Assembly: GCF_001921215.1 (NCBI RefSeq)
Contig: NZ_MSIF01000013.1
Location: 124,001 to 188,000 of the forward strand
DNA: 64,000 bases
Source of the DNA: Actinophytocola xinjiangensis
GTDB taxonomy: Bacteria; Actinomycetota; Actinomycetes; Mycobacteriales; Pseudonocardiaceae
Direction: 5' to 3'
Shown: piece by piece, positions 44,734-54,358 of the stretch
Layout: each line of letters begins with the position of its first letter
How positions within the stretch are numbered: the first letter of the stretch is position 1
Made by a program: the position numbers and the translations under genes
The notes under the pieces: model-generated
Told to the model about the DNA's origin: nothing
The model's input: only the letters and a program-made list of their open reading frames with translations
Databases searched by the model: none

Positions 44734-45660
44734 ATGTTCACGCAGGTGAACGGCACAGGGAACGCCGCGGTTGTGGTCGAGGACATCCGCAAGGCGTATG
44801 GGGATCTCAAAGCGGTGGACGGCGTGTCGCTGTCAGTCACCGAAGGGGAGTTCTTCGGCATCCTCGGCCCCAACGGGGCGGGCAAGACCACGACGTTGGA
44901 GATCATCGAAGGCTTACGGCAACCCGACTCCGGATCGGTGCGTCTGCTCGGCGAGTCACCGTGGCCACGCAGGGTATCGCTGCTGCCACGGATCGGTGTC
45001 CAACTGCAGTCGTCGTCGTTCTTCGAGAAGCTCACTGCTCGTGAGCAACTGGAGACGTTCGCGTCACTGTACGGTGTGAACGCGGTGCGGGCCAACGAAA
45101 TGCTGGAGCTGGTCGGGTTGGCCGACAAGGCCGACACCCGCGAGGACAAGCTCTCCGGCGGCCAGCGCCAACGCCTGTCGATCGCCTGCGCGCTGGTGCA
45201 CGACCCGGACGTGGTCTTCCTCGACGAACCGACCGCCGCGCTCGACCCGCAGGCGCGGCGCAACCTGTGGGACGTGCTGCGCGCCATCCAGGCCCGCGGC
45301 AAGACGATCGTCTACACCACCCACTACCTCGACGAGGCCGAGATCCTCTGCGACCGCGTCGCCATCATGGACAAGGGCCGCATCCTCGCCATGGATCGGC
45401 CGGCGGCGCTCGTGCGCGGCCTGGACGCGCCCACCCACGTCATCCTCGAACTCGGCTCACTGTCCGTTTCGGACGCGACGGCGCTGCCCGCGGCCGAGGA
45501 CGTCACCGAGGACGAGCTGTCGCTGACCATCACCACCCGGCGACCCGCCGACACGCTGTCCGCCCTCGCCGACCGGGGGGCCCTGTCCGGCCTGCAGGTC
45601 CGCACCGCCACCCTCGAGGACGTCTTCCTCGACCTGACCGGACGGGAGTACCGGGCGTGA
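44734..45660 (+). CDS. ABC exporter ATP-binding protein (DrrA-like)
   Basis: This 308-residue ATPase has Walker A GPNGAGKT, signature LSGGQRQRLSIACAL, Walker B VVFLDEP and switch His in YTTHYLDEA. The C-terminal ~80 residues form the extra domain typical of DrrA-type drug/lipid exporters. It overlaps the permease gene by four bases (GTGA), and together they make an export pump. The substrate is unknown. Confidence 0.92.
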   Translation: MFTQVNGTGNAAVVVEDIRKAYGDLKAVDGVSLSVTEGEFFGILGPNGAGKTTTLEIIEGLRQPDSGSVRLLGESPWPRRVSLLPRIGVQLQSSSFFEKLTAREQLETFASLYGVNAVRANEMLELVGLADKADTREDKLSGGQRQRLSIACALVHDPDVVFLDEPTAALDPQARRNLWDVLRAIQARGKTIVYTTHYLDEAEILCDRVAIMDKGRILAMDRPAALVRGLDAPTHVILELGSLSVSDATALPAAEDVTEDELSLTITTRRPADTLSALADRGALSGLQVRTATLEDVFLDLTGREYRA

Positions 45661-46703
45661 CCGCGTTCAGGAGCCTCTCACTCGCCATGCTCAAGGGGTT
45701 CTACCGCGACAAGGCGACCCTGTTCTTCACCTTCGTGTTCCCGTTGATGTTCCTGATCGTGTTCGGATTGTTGTTCCGCGACGCCGGAACCGACAAGATC
45801 ACCATCGGCGCGGTCGGCGAGGGTCCGGTGGTCACCGCCCTCGGCGAGACCGGCATCCTGGACCTGGAGCACTTCGACACCCTCGACGAGGCCGTCGCCA
45901 AGGTCAGCGACGGTGATCTGCCGGCCGTGGTCGCCCAGAACGGCAACGAGGTCGTGCTGCGGTTCGCCGCCAGCGACCAGACCCAGGCCGGGACGGTGCG
46001 CGGCATCGTCGTCGGCGTGGTCGACAAGCTCAACCTGATCGTGACGAACCAGCCGCTGCGATACCAGCTCGACGTGTCCAACGTGGAGGACGCGTCACTC
46101 AAACCGATCCAGTACATCACTCCCGGCATCATGTCCTGGGGTGTGGCGACGACCGCGGTGTTCGGTGCGGCGCTGACCCTGGTGAGCTGGCGCAAGAAGC
46201 AGGTCCTGCGCCGGATCCGGCTGGCCCCGATCCACGCGTCCACGGTCCTGAGCTCCCGGGTCGTGGTGACCATCGGCGTGGCGATCGTCCAGGCGGTGAT
46301 CTTCCTCGGCATCGGCGCGCTGCCCGTGTTCGGCTTACAGCTGGTGGGCACCTGGGCACTGGCCATACCGGTGTTCTTCCTCGGCGTGCTGGCGTTCTTC
46401 GCGATCGGCATGCTCGTCGGCGCGTTCTGCAAGACCGAGGAGGCCGCGACCGGCGCCGCGAACATCGTGGTGCTGCCGATGGCCTTCCTGTCCGGCACGT
46501 TCTTCCCGATCGACCAGGCCCCACCGTGGATGCAGTCGATCTCGAACGCGTTCCCCCTGCGCCACATGAACGACGGCATCATGGACTTCCTGGTGCGTGA
46601 CCAGGGCGCGAGTGCGCTGGTCGTCCCCTGCCTGGTCCTCGCCGGGTTCACCATCGTGGTCGGCGGCATCGCCGCGAAGGTCTTCCAGTGGGAGGACAGC
46701 TGA
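45657..46703 (+). CDS. ABC-2 type exporter permease
   Basis: This 348-residue permease has one N-terminal membrane helix (ATLFFTFVFPLMFLIVFGLL), a large external domain of about 130 residues, and five further membrane segments near the C-terminus. This is the ABC-2/YhgE-like layout. The conserved segment VLPMAFLSGTFFPIDQAPPW is present. GTG 45657 overlaps the ATPase stop. A strong hairpin follows nine bases after its stop, so the pump is a two-gene unit. Confidence 0.9.
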   Translation: MTAFRSLSLAMLKGFYRDKATLFFTFVFPLMFLIVFGLLFRDAGTDKITIGAVGEGPVVTALGETGILDLEHFDTLDEAVAKVSDGDLPAVVAQNGNEVVLRFAASDQTQAGTVRGIVVGVVDKLNLIVTNQPLRYQLDVSNVEDASLKPIQYITPGIMSWGVATTAVFGAALTLVSWRKKQVLRRIRLAPIHASTVLSSRVVVTIGVAIVQAVIFLGIGALPVFGLQLVGTWALAIPVFFLGVLAFFAIGMLVGAFCKTEEAATGAANIVVLPMAFLSGTFFPIDQAPPWMQSISNAFPLRHMNDGIMDFLVRDQGASALVVPCLVLAGFTIVVGGIAAKVFQWEDS

Positions 46704-46711
46704 CCGATCGA

Positions 46712-46738
46712 CGACGCCCCGGCCCGGCCGGGGCGTCG
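46712..46738. terminator. Hairpin terminator after ABC exporter
   Basis: CGACGCCCCGGCC (46712-46724) pairs perfectly with GGCCGGGGCGTCG (46726-46738). It lies between the stops of the exporter permease and the opposing MarR gene and can serve both. Confidence 0.8.
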
Positions 46739-46749
46739 CCGGTGGACCC

Positions 46750-47253
46750 TCAGTCCTCGAAGTCGCCGACAGCCTTGCGTACCTTGGCCAGAAGCTCGGT
46801 CAGCTGCGCGGTCTGCCGCTCGGTCAACCCACGAAGCCCGAAGTCGATGTCGGTGACCGCCGCCGTGGCCTCCGCACGCCGCCGCAGACCGGCCTCGGTG
46901 ATCTCGGCGAGCGTGGTGCGCCGGTCGGTCGGATGCGGCAGCCGACGGACCAGCCCGTCACCCTCGAGACGGTCGACGATGTTGGTCACGCTGGTCGGAT
47001 GCAGCTGTAGACGTTCACCCATGACCCGCATCGGCAGACTGCCGCGTTTGGCGAACGTCAACAGGACCAGGGCCTCGTAGCGGGCGAACGTCAGACCGTG
47101 GGGCTTGAGCGCGGCGTCCACAGCCGACTGCAGCACCTGCTGGACGCGCATGACGCTGGTCACCGCGGCCATCGTCCCGGACGGGCCGACCCGCTCCTCC
47201 CACAGCTCCGCGGCGCGGGCGATCGGGTCGAACGGGAGCACACGCGGGTTCAT
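46750..47253 (-). CDS. MarR-family transcriptional regulator
   Basis: This 167-residue winged-helix protein has the MarR core: [40 protein letters not shown] and the wing [23 protein letters not shown] 47253 has TAACTT at 47262-47267, eight bases upstream, so the message is likely leaderless. The same promoter contains GGTACC and GGTAAC half-sites (GGTACCGACTGGTAAC) that could be its own operator. It lies beside the ABC exporter, a possible target, and is divergent from the thiamine-binding gene. Confidence 0.9.
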   Translation of the reverse strand: MNPRVLPFDPIARAAELWEERVGPSGTMAAVTSVMRVQQVLQSAVDAALKPHGLTFARYEALVLLTFAKRGSLPMRVMGERLQLHPTSVTNIVDRLEGDGLVRRLPHPTDRRTTLAEITEAGLRRRAEATAAVTDIDFGLRGLTERQTAQLTELLAKVRKAVGDFED

Positions 47254-47331
47254 GGCGGTTGAAGTTACCAGTCGGTACCAGCCAGGGTGCCTTCGCACAG
47301 TTCAGCGGGTTGCGACGGAGAGGAGATCGGT

Positions 47332-47628
47332 GTGCTTGTCGCGTTCAGCGTCGCCCCGGCGGGTGGCGGGTCGGACAGTGTGAGCGAGGCCGTTGCCGAG
47401 GCGGTGCGGGTGGTGCGGGAGTCAGGGCTGCCGTCGGAGACCACCAGCATGTTCACCACCGTCGAGGGCGAGTGGGACGAGGTGATGGCCGTCGTCAAGC
47501 GGGCGGTGGAGGTCGTGGGGGCGCGGGCGCCGAGGGTGAGTCTGGTGCTCAAGGCCGACATCCGGCCCGGTCACACCAACCAGCTCGTGGCCAAGGTGGA
47601 GCGCGTGGAGCAGCACCTGGCGGACTAG
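47332..47628 (+). CDS. MTH1187/YkoF-type thiamine-binding protein
   Basis: This 98-residue ferredoxin-like protein of the thiamine-binding UPF0045 family begins [20 protein letters not shown] and has [20 protein letters not shown] and [19 protein letters not shown] 47332 has GAGGAG five bases upstream. It may bind thiamine or a precursor in the cytoplasm. It is followed 26 bases later by the thioredoxin-like gene. Confidence 0.85.
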   Translation: MLVAFSVAPAGGGSDSVSEAVAEAVRVVRESGLPSETTSMFTTVEGEWDEVMAVVKRAVEVVGARAPRVSLVLKADIRPGHTNQLVAKVERVEQHLAD

Positions 47629-47654
47629 TCCGGCGGGCGTGCCAGGATAGAAGT

Positions 47655-48632
47655 GTGACGAGGCCAGATCCACGCCAGACCGCAGCCATGTCCGCCGCCC
47701 TCTCCGGGGCGGTGGACCTTTCCGCACTCAAGGCACGGGCGGAGGCTGCCGGCAAGGCCCCCGCCGCGCCCGGCGCCGGGCCCGCACCGCAGGGCGCGCC
47801 CAGTACCAACGGCTCCTTCGTGATCGAGGTGACGGAGGAAACGTTCCAGTCCGACGTCGTCGAACGGTCCCTGCAGGTCCCGGTCATCGTGGACCTGTGG
47901 GCCGAATGGTGCGGCCCGTGCAAGCAACTGTCACCGTTGCTCGAACGCCTGGCCCAGGCCGCCAACGGCGCCTGGATCCTCGCGAAGGTCGACGTCGACA
48001 CCAACCCGCGGATCGCACAACTGTTCGGCGTCCAGTCGATCCCGACCGTCGTGGCGATCGCCGGCGGGCAGCCGGTGGAGGCGTTCCAGGGGGCGCAGCC
48101 CGAACCGCAGGTCAAGGAGTGGCTGGCCAGCCTGCTCGACGCGCTGCGCGACCGGCTGCCCGGCATCCGGGCCGCCGAGGAAGGCGCGCCGGCCGCCGAC
48201 GTCGAGCCGGAGCCCGAGCCGGAGGACCCCCGGTTCACCGCCGCCGAGGAGGCCTTCGAACAGGGCGACTACGCGGCCGCCGAGGCCGCCTACCAGAAGA
48301 TCCTCGACGCCGAGCCGGCCAACGAGCTGGCCAAGGAGGCGCTGGCCCAGGTCCGGTTCAACGCGCGCGCCGAGGCGGCCGACCCGTCGGCCGTGGAACG
48401 CGCCGACGCCGCACCGGACGACGTCGACGCGCAGCTGGCGGCGGCCGACGTCGAGGTGGCCGGGCAGCGTCCCGAGGCGGCGTTCGCGCGGCTGATCGAG
48501 CTGATTCGGCGGACGTCGGGCGGGGACCGGGACCGGGCCCGCACTCATCTGGTGGAGCTGTTCGGGTTGTTCCCGGCCGAGGACGCGGGTGTCGCCAAGG
48601 CGCGGCGTGATCTCGCGAGTGCCTTGTTCTAG
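47655..48632 (+). CDS. Thioredoxin-domain TPR co-chaperone (YbbN/CnoX-like)
   Basis: This 325-residue protein has an N-terminal extension ([20 protein letters not shown]), a thioredoxin domain with active-site WCGPC (residues ~91-95), and a C-terminal tetratricopeptide region ([20 protein letters not shown]). This is the YbbN/CnoX plan, proteins that protect folding clients from oxidation. GTG 47655 follows AGGA and matches the actinobacterial family start; ATG 47688 is the alternative. It converges with a metallopeptidase gene. Confidence 0.9.
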   Translation: MTRPDPRQTAAMSAALSGAVDLSALKARAEAAGKAPAAPGAGPAPQGAPSTNGSFVIEVTEETFQSDVVERSLQVPVIVDLWAEWCGPCKQLSPLLERLAQAANGAWILAKVDVDTNPRIAQLFGVQSIPTVVAIAGGQPVEAFQGAQPEPQVKEWLASLLDALRDRLPGIRAAEEGAPAADVEPEPEPEDPRFTAAEEAFEQGDYAAAEAAYQKILDAEPANELAKEALAQVRFNARAEAADPSAVERADAAPDDVDAQLAAADVEVAGQRPEAAFARLIELIRRTSGGDRDRARTHLVELFGLFPAEDAGVAKARRDLASALF

Positions 48633-48656
48633 TTCTGGGCCCAGCACCCAGGACGA

Positions 48657-50111
48657 TCAGGAGAAATCCTTGGAGCAGGGAGTCCAACCCTCAAGGAACC
48701 CTCGCCGGAAGGCCTCGACCCTGGCGAAACCGGAAGGGATCTGCCGCCCGTTGACGTCAGCCGCGATCAACGACTCCTCCTGGAGGAGTTCGGCGACAGC
48801 CTCGTCCAGGTCCCCGATGGCCAGCCGCAGTATCCGGTCGTCCTGGTTCGTGTATCCGGCCCACGCCCCGGTCAGGCAGGCCGTCCGCAGCCCGGCCTTC
48901 TCGTCGTCCAACGACACGCCCATCGACTTCTGGATCGACAGCGCGTAGCGGGACGCGACCTCGGCGAACGCCGCGAAGTCTCCCAGCCCGCCGCTGCCGG
49001 TCTCGCCGGGTGACGCGTTGGCGTCGGGCTTCGCGGCCAGTTCACGCAGGGCGTCGGCGTCGTAGCCGACGATGTTCTCGTCCGGGCAGTACGTCACCGG
49101 AGTCGTCGCGTTGCCGTTCTCGCACGTCGAGCCGTTGTCGACGATCTGGGGCTGTTCGGAGCCGTTCTCGGCGAACGCGCCGTCGAGGCTTTCCTGCAGC
49201 TTGTCGATGTTCTCCGTTGGGTCGATGTCGCCCTCGACCTGGTTGTCCTGTTCGCTGCGTTCCTTCTCGGTGATGCGTTCGGAGATCTCGTCGGTGTCCA
49301 TTTCCGCGCAGCGGGTGGGCGGGTTCGTGAAGCCCTGCTGGAAGGCGAACACGCGGTCGAACGCCAGACCGTGGGCACCCTGCGTGCGGTGGTCGAGGCC
49401 GGCCGGGTCGCGGATGAAGAACAGGGTCGCGAGGATCTGGTTGAGACCCTGACCAGTGTTGATCTGGAAATGCGGTGCCTGGTCCTCCGCCACGTGCCGG
49501 AAGAAGTTGCCCATGTAACAGTCGGCCTGTTGTTCACGCAGGATCGTGGGGGTGGCCTGGTTGATGTTGCTCTTCTCACCCAGGCGGAACTGCACGGCGT
49601 GACCCATCTCGTGGGCGAGCACGCCGACCACCGACATCGAGCCGAACATCTCGTCCAGGCCGGGCAGCAGCTGGCCCCGGTCCCAGGCGATGGCGTCCTC
49701 GCCGCCACCGCCGCAGTAGAACGCGTTGACCAGGCCGGCGGTGCTCTCGCCGCAGATCTCGGCACCCTCGCCGTCGGCGTCGTAGGACACCAGCCGGTCC
49801 AGGGGCTCGAACTCCTGGTCGAAGTGTTTCGGTAACTGGTCGCCCCAGTACTCGTACAGGTCGGCGATCGCGTTGGTGGCCAGGCGGTCCATCTCGCCCC
49901 TGTCCGTGCCCTCGACGTCCAGTTTCGCGTCCTGGGCGCCCTCCCGGGGGCCGCTGGGGCCGTCGGTGATCGGCAGCCCACCGACGCTGGCGGTGTCGAT
50001 GCCACCGGTCGGCGCGGGCGACCCGGTGACCGTCTGGGTGCAGGACACCAGCGACGCCACCGTCGCCCCCACCACGGTGAGTGCCAGGCCCACCCGCAGC
50101 ACACCTCGCAT
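48657..50111 (-). CDS. Lipoprotein neutral zinc metallopeptidase, paralogue 1
   Basis: This 484-residue secreted protein has a lipobox (VASLVSC) and the zinc-site motif HEMGH in VVGVLAHEMGHAVQFRLGEK. A downstream acidic residue in LREQQADCYMGNFFRH is the likely third ligand, as in YpfJ-type neutral metallopeptidases. A long acidic insertion (KERSEQDNQVEGDIDPTENI) separates the catalytic and C-terminal parts. Start ATG 50111 follows GGAGGGGAAC. The next gene upstream is a paralogue, separated by 87 bases, so this is a local duplication. Confidence 0.85.
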   Translation of the reverse strand: MRGVLRVGLALTVVGATVASLVSCTQTVTGSPAPTGGIDTASVGGLPITDGPSGPREGAQDAKLDVEGTDRGEMDRLATNAIADLYEYWGDQLPKHFDQEFEPLDRLVSYDADGEGAEICGESTAGLVNAFYCGGGGEDAIAWDRGQLLPGLDEMFGSMSVVGVLAHEMGHAVQFRLGEKSNINQATPTILREQQADCYMGNFFRHVAEDQAPHFQINTGQGLNQILATLFFIRDPAGLDHRTQGAHGLAFDRVFAFQQGFTNPPTRCAEMDTDEISERITEKERSEQDNQVEGDIDPTENIDKLQESLDGAFAENGSEQPQIVDNGSTCENGNATTPVTYCPDENIVGYDADALRELAAKPDANASPGETGSGGLGDFAAFAEVASRYALSIQKSMGVSLDDEKAGLRTACLTGAWAGYTNQDDRILRLAIGDLDEAVAELLQEESLIAADVNGRQIPSGFARVEAFRRGFLEGWTPCSKDFS

Positions 50112-50198
50112 CGCTGTTCCCCTCCGTGCGACTGTCACGCTGCTGGGCACAGTACTGGCCTGCTCAGACCGCCGTGCGGGGAACCGACAATCGGGCAT

Positions 50199-51602
50199 TC
50201 AGGACAGCTCGCAGGCCGTCACACCCTCCAGCGTGCCCGCCCGGAACACCGACACCCGCTCGTAGCCGGTGTCGATCGCGCCACCGGCGCCGTCGCGGCC
50301 AGGGTAGTCGTAGCGCAGCAGCACCTGGATCGCCTCGTCGAGGTCGCCGGGGGACAGGGTGAAGCCGTTGGTGCGGTCCAGCAGCATCCCCGTGTACGAG
50401 CCGGACAGGCACAGCAGCTGACGCTGCGTCTGCTCACCCTCCAGCGGTTTGTCCAGCGCGTCCAGCGCCGCCATGCCGTAGCGGCCGGCCAGGATGATGC
50501 CGGTGGCGTAGTCGCCGACCTGCTGGTGCAGCTGCGGCAGCTCACCCTCGGTGGAGATCTCGATCTCGTCGTCGTCGGGGCAGAACGCGATCGGGCCCTG
50601 GTCCCGGTCACATTCCGGGTCGTTCTCGACCGGCGCCAGCGACGGCGCCGTCCAGGTCGCGCCGGCGTCGGTGACCACCGTGTCGAAGTACTCGCCGAGG
50701 TCGTCGGTCATGTTCTGCACCAGGTCGTCGAAACGTAGGTTGCCGCCGCGTTCGGCGTCGGCGGCCTGGCGGAAGCCGCGCTGGGTGAAGCGGCGGTTGT
50801 CCACGCTGATGTCGGCGCACAGCCCCGCGCCGGAGTCGTAGCCGTCCTGGAAGGCCGACACCCGGTCGAACGCGTCGCCGTGAGCCCCGGCGTCGGTTTG
50901 CTCCGTACCGATCGGATCACGAAAGGTGATCAAGGATTCCAGGGCGGAGTCCAGCCGGTCCTCGGCGATGCTCAGATGCTCGGCGTTGCCCTCGGCGACC
51001 CAGCGGACGAACGAGCCGGCGTAGCAGTCGGCCTGCGCCTCGACCAGGATCGTCGGGTAGCGCTCGGGGTCGGTGCGCTGCTCCTCGACCGAGATCCCGG
51101 CCCTGCGCTGCACCGCGTGGCCCATCTCGTGCGCCAGCACCAGCATCACCGCCGCCTCGCCGAACCGCTCCCGGAGCACCGGCAGCAGCGCGGCCCGGTC
51201 CCAGGCGATGACGTCCTCCGACGGGCAGTAGAATGCGTTGCCCTCCACGTCGGCGGCCTTGTCCACACACGGCGGGGCCGGCGCGTCGGCCGAGGCGGTG
51301 TCCACCGAGAAGTAGCCGCCGGACAACTCCTCCCAGTCCCGACCGTCGAACGTCGCGGGAAAAGTCTCGGTCCAGTAACCGCGGACGTCGGTGAGCACCG
51401 CCGCGGCCAACTGATCGATCTCGCCGCCGTCGCTGTTCTTGATGAACGACGGGTCGACGCCGCCGGTGCCCGGATCGGGGTTGGTGACCACCGCGCCGGT
51501 GCCGACCGGTTCACCGGCCACCGCCGTCGTGCAGGCGGACACCACCACCAGCAACAACAGCGGAATGGTCAGGCGAACGGCGGACGCGGAGGAGGTACGC
51601 AC
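50199..51602 (-). CDS. Lipoprotein neutral zinc metallopeptidase, paralogue 2
   Basis: This 467-residue protein of the same family and layout as its neighbour has signal and lipobox VVVSAC and the zinc site HEMGH in MLVLAHEMGHAVQRRAGISV, with LVEAQADCYAGSFVRW later. Shared blocks include VIAWDRAALLP versus AIAWDRGQLLP and GAHGDAFDRVSAFQDGY versus GAHGLAFDRVFAFQQGF. GTG 51602 begins the signal peptide; further upstream codons give a non-signal extension. Both paralogues keep the metal site, so both may be active outside the cell. Confidence 0.83.
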   Translation of the reverse strand: MRTSSASAVRLTIPLLLLVVVSACTTAVAGEPVGTGAVVTNPDPGTGGVDPSFIKNSDGGEIDQLAAAVLTDVRGYWTETFPATFDGRDWEELSGGYFSVDTASADAPAPPCVDKAADVEGNAFYCPSEDVIAWDRAALLPVLRERFGEAAVMLVLAHEMGHAVQRRAGISVEEQRTDPERYPTILVEAQADCYAGSFVRWVAEGNAEHLSIAEDRLDSALESLITFRDPIGTEQTDAGAHGDAFDRVSAFQDGYDSGAGLCADISVDNRRFTQRGFRQAADAERGGNLRFDDLVQNMTDDLGEYFDTVVTDAGATWTAPSLAPVENDPECDRDQGPIAFCPDDDEIEISTEGELPQLHQQVGDYATGIILAGRYGMAALDALDKPLEGEQTQRQLLCLSGSYTGMLLDRTNGFTLSPGDLDEAIQVLLRYDYPGRDGAGGAIDTGYERVSVFRAGTLEGVTACELS

Positions 51603-51662
51603 CCGTCCAGTGTGCCGAATCCGGTGTGTCCGGTGGGTGAGTCCGGCCCGATCGTTCACAGC

Positions 51663-53855
51663 TCAGGACTCGGGGACCAGCCAGGTCACGCCCTGCGGCG
51701 GGAGCTGGAGCACCGCCGACGCCGGCTGGCCGTGCCACGGTTCGTCGGTCGCCTCGACGCCGCCCAGGTTGCCCCAGCCGGAACCGCCGTAGTCGTGGGC
51801 GTCGGTGTTGAGCAGCTCGTGCCAGTGCCCTGGCAACGGCAGGCCGACGCGGTAGTCTCGGTGCGGGTGACCGGCGAAGTTCGCGACACAGGCCAGCACG
51901 GCGCGCTCGTCAGCGGGGTCGCGGCGCAGGAAGCTCGCGACGTTGTTGGCCGAGTCGTTGGCGTCGATCCACGCGAAGCCCTCCTGGCGCACGTCCGCCG
52001 CGTACAGGGCCGGGTGGTCGCGGTAGTGCCGGTTCAGGTCGCGGACCAGCGACTGCAGGCCGCTGTGGCGCGGGTACTCCAGCAGGTGCCAGTCCAGCGA
52101 ACGGTTCTCCGACCACTCCTCGGTCTGGCCGAACTCGCCGCCCATGAACAGCAGCTGCTTGCCGGGATGGGCCCACATGTAGGCCAGCAGCGAGCGCAGC
52201 GCGGCGGCCTTGTTCCACTCGTCGCCCGGCATCCGCGCCCACAGCGAGCCCTTGCCGTGCACCACCTCGTCGTGGGACAGCGGCAACACGAAGTTCTCAC
52301 TCCACGCATACATCAGCGAGAACGTCAGCTCGTTGTGGTGATAGGAGCGGTGCACCGGATCGTGGGCGACGTAACTGAGCGTGTCGTGCATCCAGCCCAT
52401 GTTCCACTTGAAACCGAACCCGAGACCACCCAGGTGCGTCGGCCGGGTCACCCCCGGCCACGCCGTCGACTCCTCCGCCGCCATGATCGCGCCCGGATGA
52501 TGCTTGTAGACGGTGGCGTTGAGCTCCTGCAGGAACCGCACCGCGTCCAGGTTCTCCCGGCCGCCGTGCTCGTTGGGCGCCCACTGGCCCTCCTCGCGGG
52601 AGTAGTCCAGGTAGAGCATCGAGGCCACCGCGTCGACCCGCAGGCCGTCGATGTGGAACTCCTCGATCCAGTAGAGCGCGTTGGCGACCAGGAAGTTGCG
52701 GACCTCCGTGCGGCCGAAGTCGAACACCAGCGTCCCCCAGTCGGGGTGCTCGCCCCGGCGCGGATCCGCGTGCTCGTAGAGCGGGGTGCCGTCGAACCGC
52801 GCCAGCGCCCACGAGTCACGCGGGAAGTGCGCCGGCACCCAGTCCATGATCACGCCGACGTCTCGGGCGTGCAGCGCGTCGACCAGGTGCCGGAACTCGT
52901 CCGGCGACCCGAACCGGGCGGTCGGCGCGTAGTAGGAGGTGACCTGGTAGCCCCACGAACCGCCGAACGGGTGCTCGGCCACCGGCAGCAGCTCCACATG
53001 CGTGAACCCCTGCGCGGCAACGTAGTCCGCCAGCTCGGTCGCCAGCTCGCGGTAACCCAGACCGGGACGCCACGAGCCCAGATGCACCTCGTAGACACTC
53101 ATCGGCGCGTCGTGCCAGGCAGTGGAGTCGCGGCGGGCGAGCCAGACGTCGTCGGCCCACTCGTAGGTCGAGACCGTGACCTTCGACGCCGTCGCCGGCG
53201 GCACCTCCGTGGCGAACGCCATCGGGTCGGCCTTCTCGTGCCAGGTGCCGTCCGGACCCAGGACGCGGAACTTGTAGTGGGTGCCGGCCGGCAGACCAGG
53301 GACGAACAGCTCCCAGACCCCCGACGCGCCCAACGAACGCAGCGGATTGGCCCGCCCGTCCCAGCCGTCGAAGTCGCCGGCCACCCGCACACCGCTCGCG
53401 TTCGGCGCCCACACCGCGAACGACGTGCCCTCGACGACGCCGGTGGGGGTGTCGTAGGAGCGCACGTGCGCGCCAAGGACCTGCCAGAGGCGCTCGTGGC
53501 GGCCCTCCCGGATCAGGTGCTGGTCCAGCTCGCCCAGGGTCGGCAGCCACCGGAACGGGTCGTCGACCAGGACCGGATCGCCGTCGTAGTCCACTTCGTA
53601 CAGGTAGTTGCCCGGCGGCTCGGGCAACACGGCGGTGAACATGCCCTCGGCCGACTCCGCGAGCGGATGCCGCTGCTCGCCGGCCAACAGGGTCACCGAC
53701 TTCGCGCCGGGCCGGTAGGCCCGCACGACGGTGGTCCCGGCGTGGTCGGAATGCACGCCGAGGACCGAATGGGGGTCGTGATGGGCGCCGGTGACCAGCC
53801 GCCGCAGGTCGTCGGGCGGCATGACGCTCGGGTCGGCCGGTGGGTTGAGGTTCAT
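51663..53855 (-). CDS. glgB: 1,4-alpha-glucan branching enzyme
   Basis: GlgB adds alpha-1,6 branches to glucans made by GlgE. The 730-residue protein has an N-terminal carbohydrate-binding region (DPHSVLGVH), a CBM48 module and the GH13 domain. The nucleophile Asp is in [19 protein letters not shown], the acid/base Glu in [13 protein letters not shown] and the third Asp in [20 protein letters not shown]. Length is normal. It ends 60 bases before a metallopeptidase gene. The DNA upstream of its start contains repeats and element F instead of the usual neighbour genes. Confidence 0.97.
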   Translation of the reverse strand: MNLNPPADPSVMPPDDLRRLVTGAHHDPHSVLGVHSDHAGTTVVRAYRPGAKSVTLLAGEQRHPLAESAEGMFTAVLPEPPGNYLYEVDYDGDPVLVDDPFRWLPTLGELDQHLIREGRHERLWQVLGAHVRSYDTPTGVVEGTSFAVWAPNASGVRVAGDFDGWDGRANPLRSLGASGVWELFVPGLPAGTHYKFRVLGPDGTWHEKADPMAFATEVPPATASKVTVSTYEWADDVWLARRDSTAWHDAPMSVYEVHLGSWRPGLGYRELATELADYVAAQGFTHVELLPVAEHPFGGSWGYQVTSYYAPTARFGSPDEFRHLVDALHARDVGVIMDWVPAHFPRDSWALARFDGTPLYEHADPRRGEHPDWGTLVFDFGRTEVRNFLVANALYWIEEFHIDGLRVDAVASMLYLDYSREEGQWAPNEHGGRENLDAVRFLQELNATVYKHHPGAIMAAEESTAWPGVTRPTHLGGLGFGFKWNMGWMHDTLSYVAHDPVHRSYHHNELTFSLMYAWSENFVLPLSHDEVVHGKGSLWARMPGDEWNKAAALRSLLAYMWAHPGKQLLFMGGEFGQTEEWSENRSLDWHLLEYPRHSGLQSLVRDLNRHYRDHPALYAADVRQEGFAWIDANDSANNVASFLRRDPADERAVLACVANFAGHPHRDYRVGLPLPGHWHELLNTDAHDYGGSGWGNLGGVEATDEPWHGQPASAVLQLPPQGVTWLVPES

Positions 53856-53956
53856 CGGTCTTCATTGTGCCGCCGCGCGGTGCGGGATGCCCAACGTCCC
53901 TCGTTACATGGTGGTTTCGGTGTGGGCAGGTCCGGCGTCCCTGGGGTGTGCCGTCC

Positions 53957-53995
53957 TGGGGTGCTTTCGTGGGGTGCTTTCGTGGGGTGCCGTCG
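53957..53995 (+). repeat. 13-bp tandem repeat, three units
   Basis: The unit TGGGGTGCTTTCG occurs at 53957 and 53970, then as TGGGGTGCCGTCG at 53983. Degenerate copies flank it at 53942 and 53996. It lies just upstream of element F. Confidence 0.8.
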
Positions 53996-54043
53996 TGAGG
54001 TGCCACTGGCTGGTCGACCAGGGCCGGTACCTGTGGATGGAGC

Positions 54044-54138
54044 GCACGGTTCTGTCGGTGTCGGCTCGTATCCTTGAAAGAGGGGTCCCCCTGGCCGGGT
54101 GCGATGGGGTGTGGCGGCGGGATTTGCGTTCGCACCGG
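54044..54138 (+). repeat. Dispersed intergenic element F (type II)
   Basis: This is the plus-strand partner of element E. The 27 identical bases lie at 54069-54095 (TATCCTTGAAAG, AGGGGTCCCC, CTGGC), flanked by GTCGGTGTCG and GCGGGATTTGC as in E. TGTGGATGG at 54032-54040, the reverse of a DnaA-box-like CCATCCACA, lies about 29 bases upstream of the TATCCT box. Confidence 0.85.
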
Positions 54139-54204
54139 CACCGGCACCGGCACCGGCACCGGCACCGGCACCGGCACCGGCACCGGCACCGGCACCGGCA
54201 CCGG
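54133..54204 (+). repeat. CACCGG hexanucleotide repeat, twelve units
   Basis: Twelve perfect CACCGG units start inside the last bases of element F and run to 54204. The array is likely to vary in length by slippage. It is followed by GCGTGGGC-type imperfect repeats. Confidence 0.95.
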
Positions 54205-54358
54205 CGCGAGCGTGGGCGTGGGCGTGGGGACGAGGTGTCGGGGGGCACGTGGCGTGGGCGTGGGCACCAGGCACGGGCGTCGACGTGGGGAGCGGGGCCG
54301 GATGGGGGGTGCTGGGTGGGGGCCGGGGGCTGCCCGTCGCGCGCCGGGCGGGCCCTGG

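Larger units (their letters stand above)
53856..54358. other. 0.5-kb intergenic region with three repeats
   Basis: The region between the glgB start and the VOC stop holds no credible gene. It contains a 13-bp tandem repeat (53957-53995), element F (54044-54138) and a 12-unit CACCGG repeat (54133-54204), followed by GTGGGC-type slippage DNA to about 54290. Open frames across it encode only Thr-Gly, Ala-Pro or Arg-Cys repeats and reflect the hexanucleotide. Confidence 0.8.
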
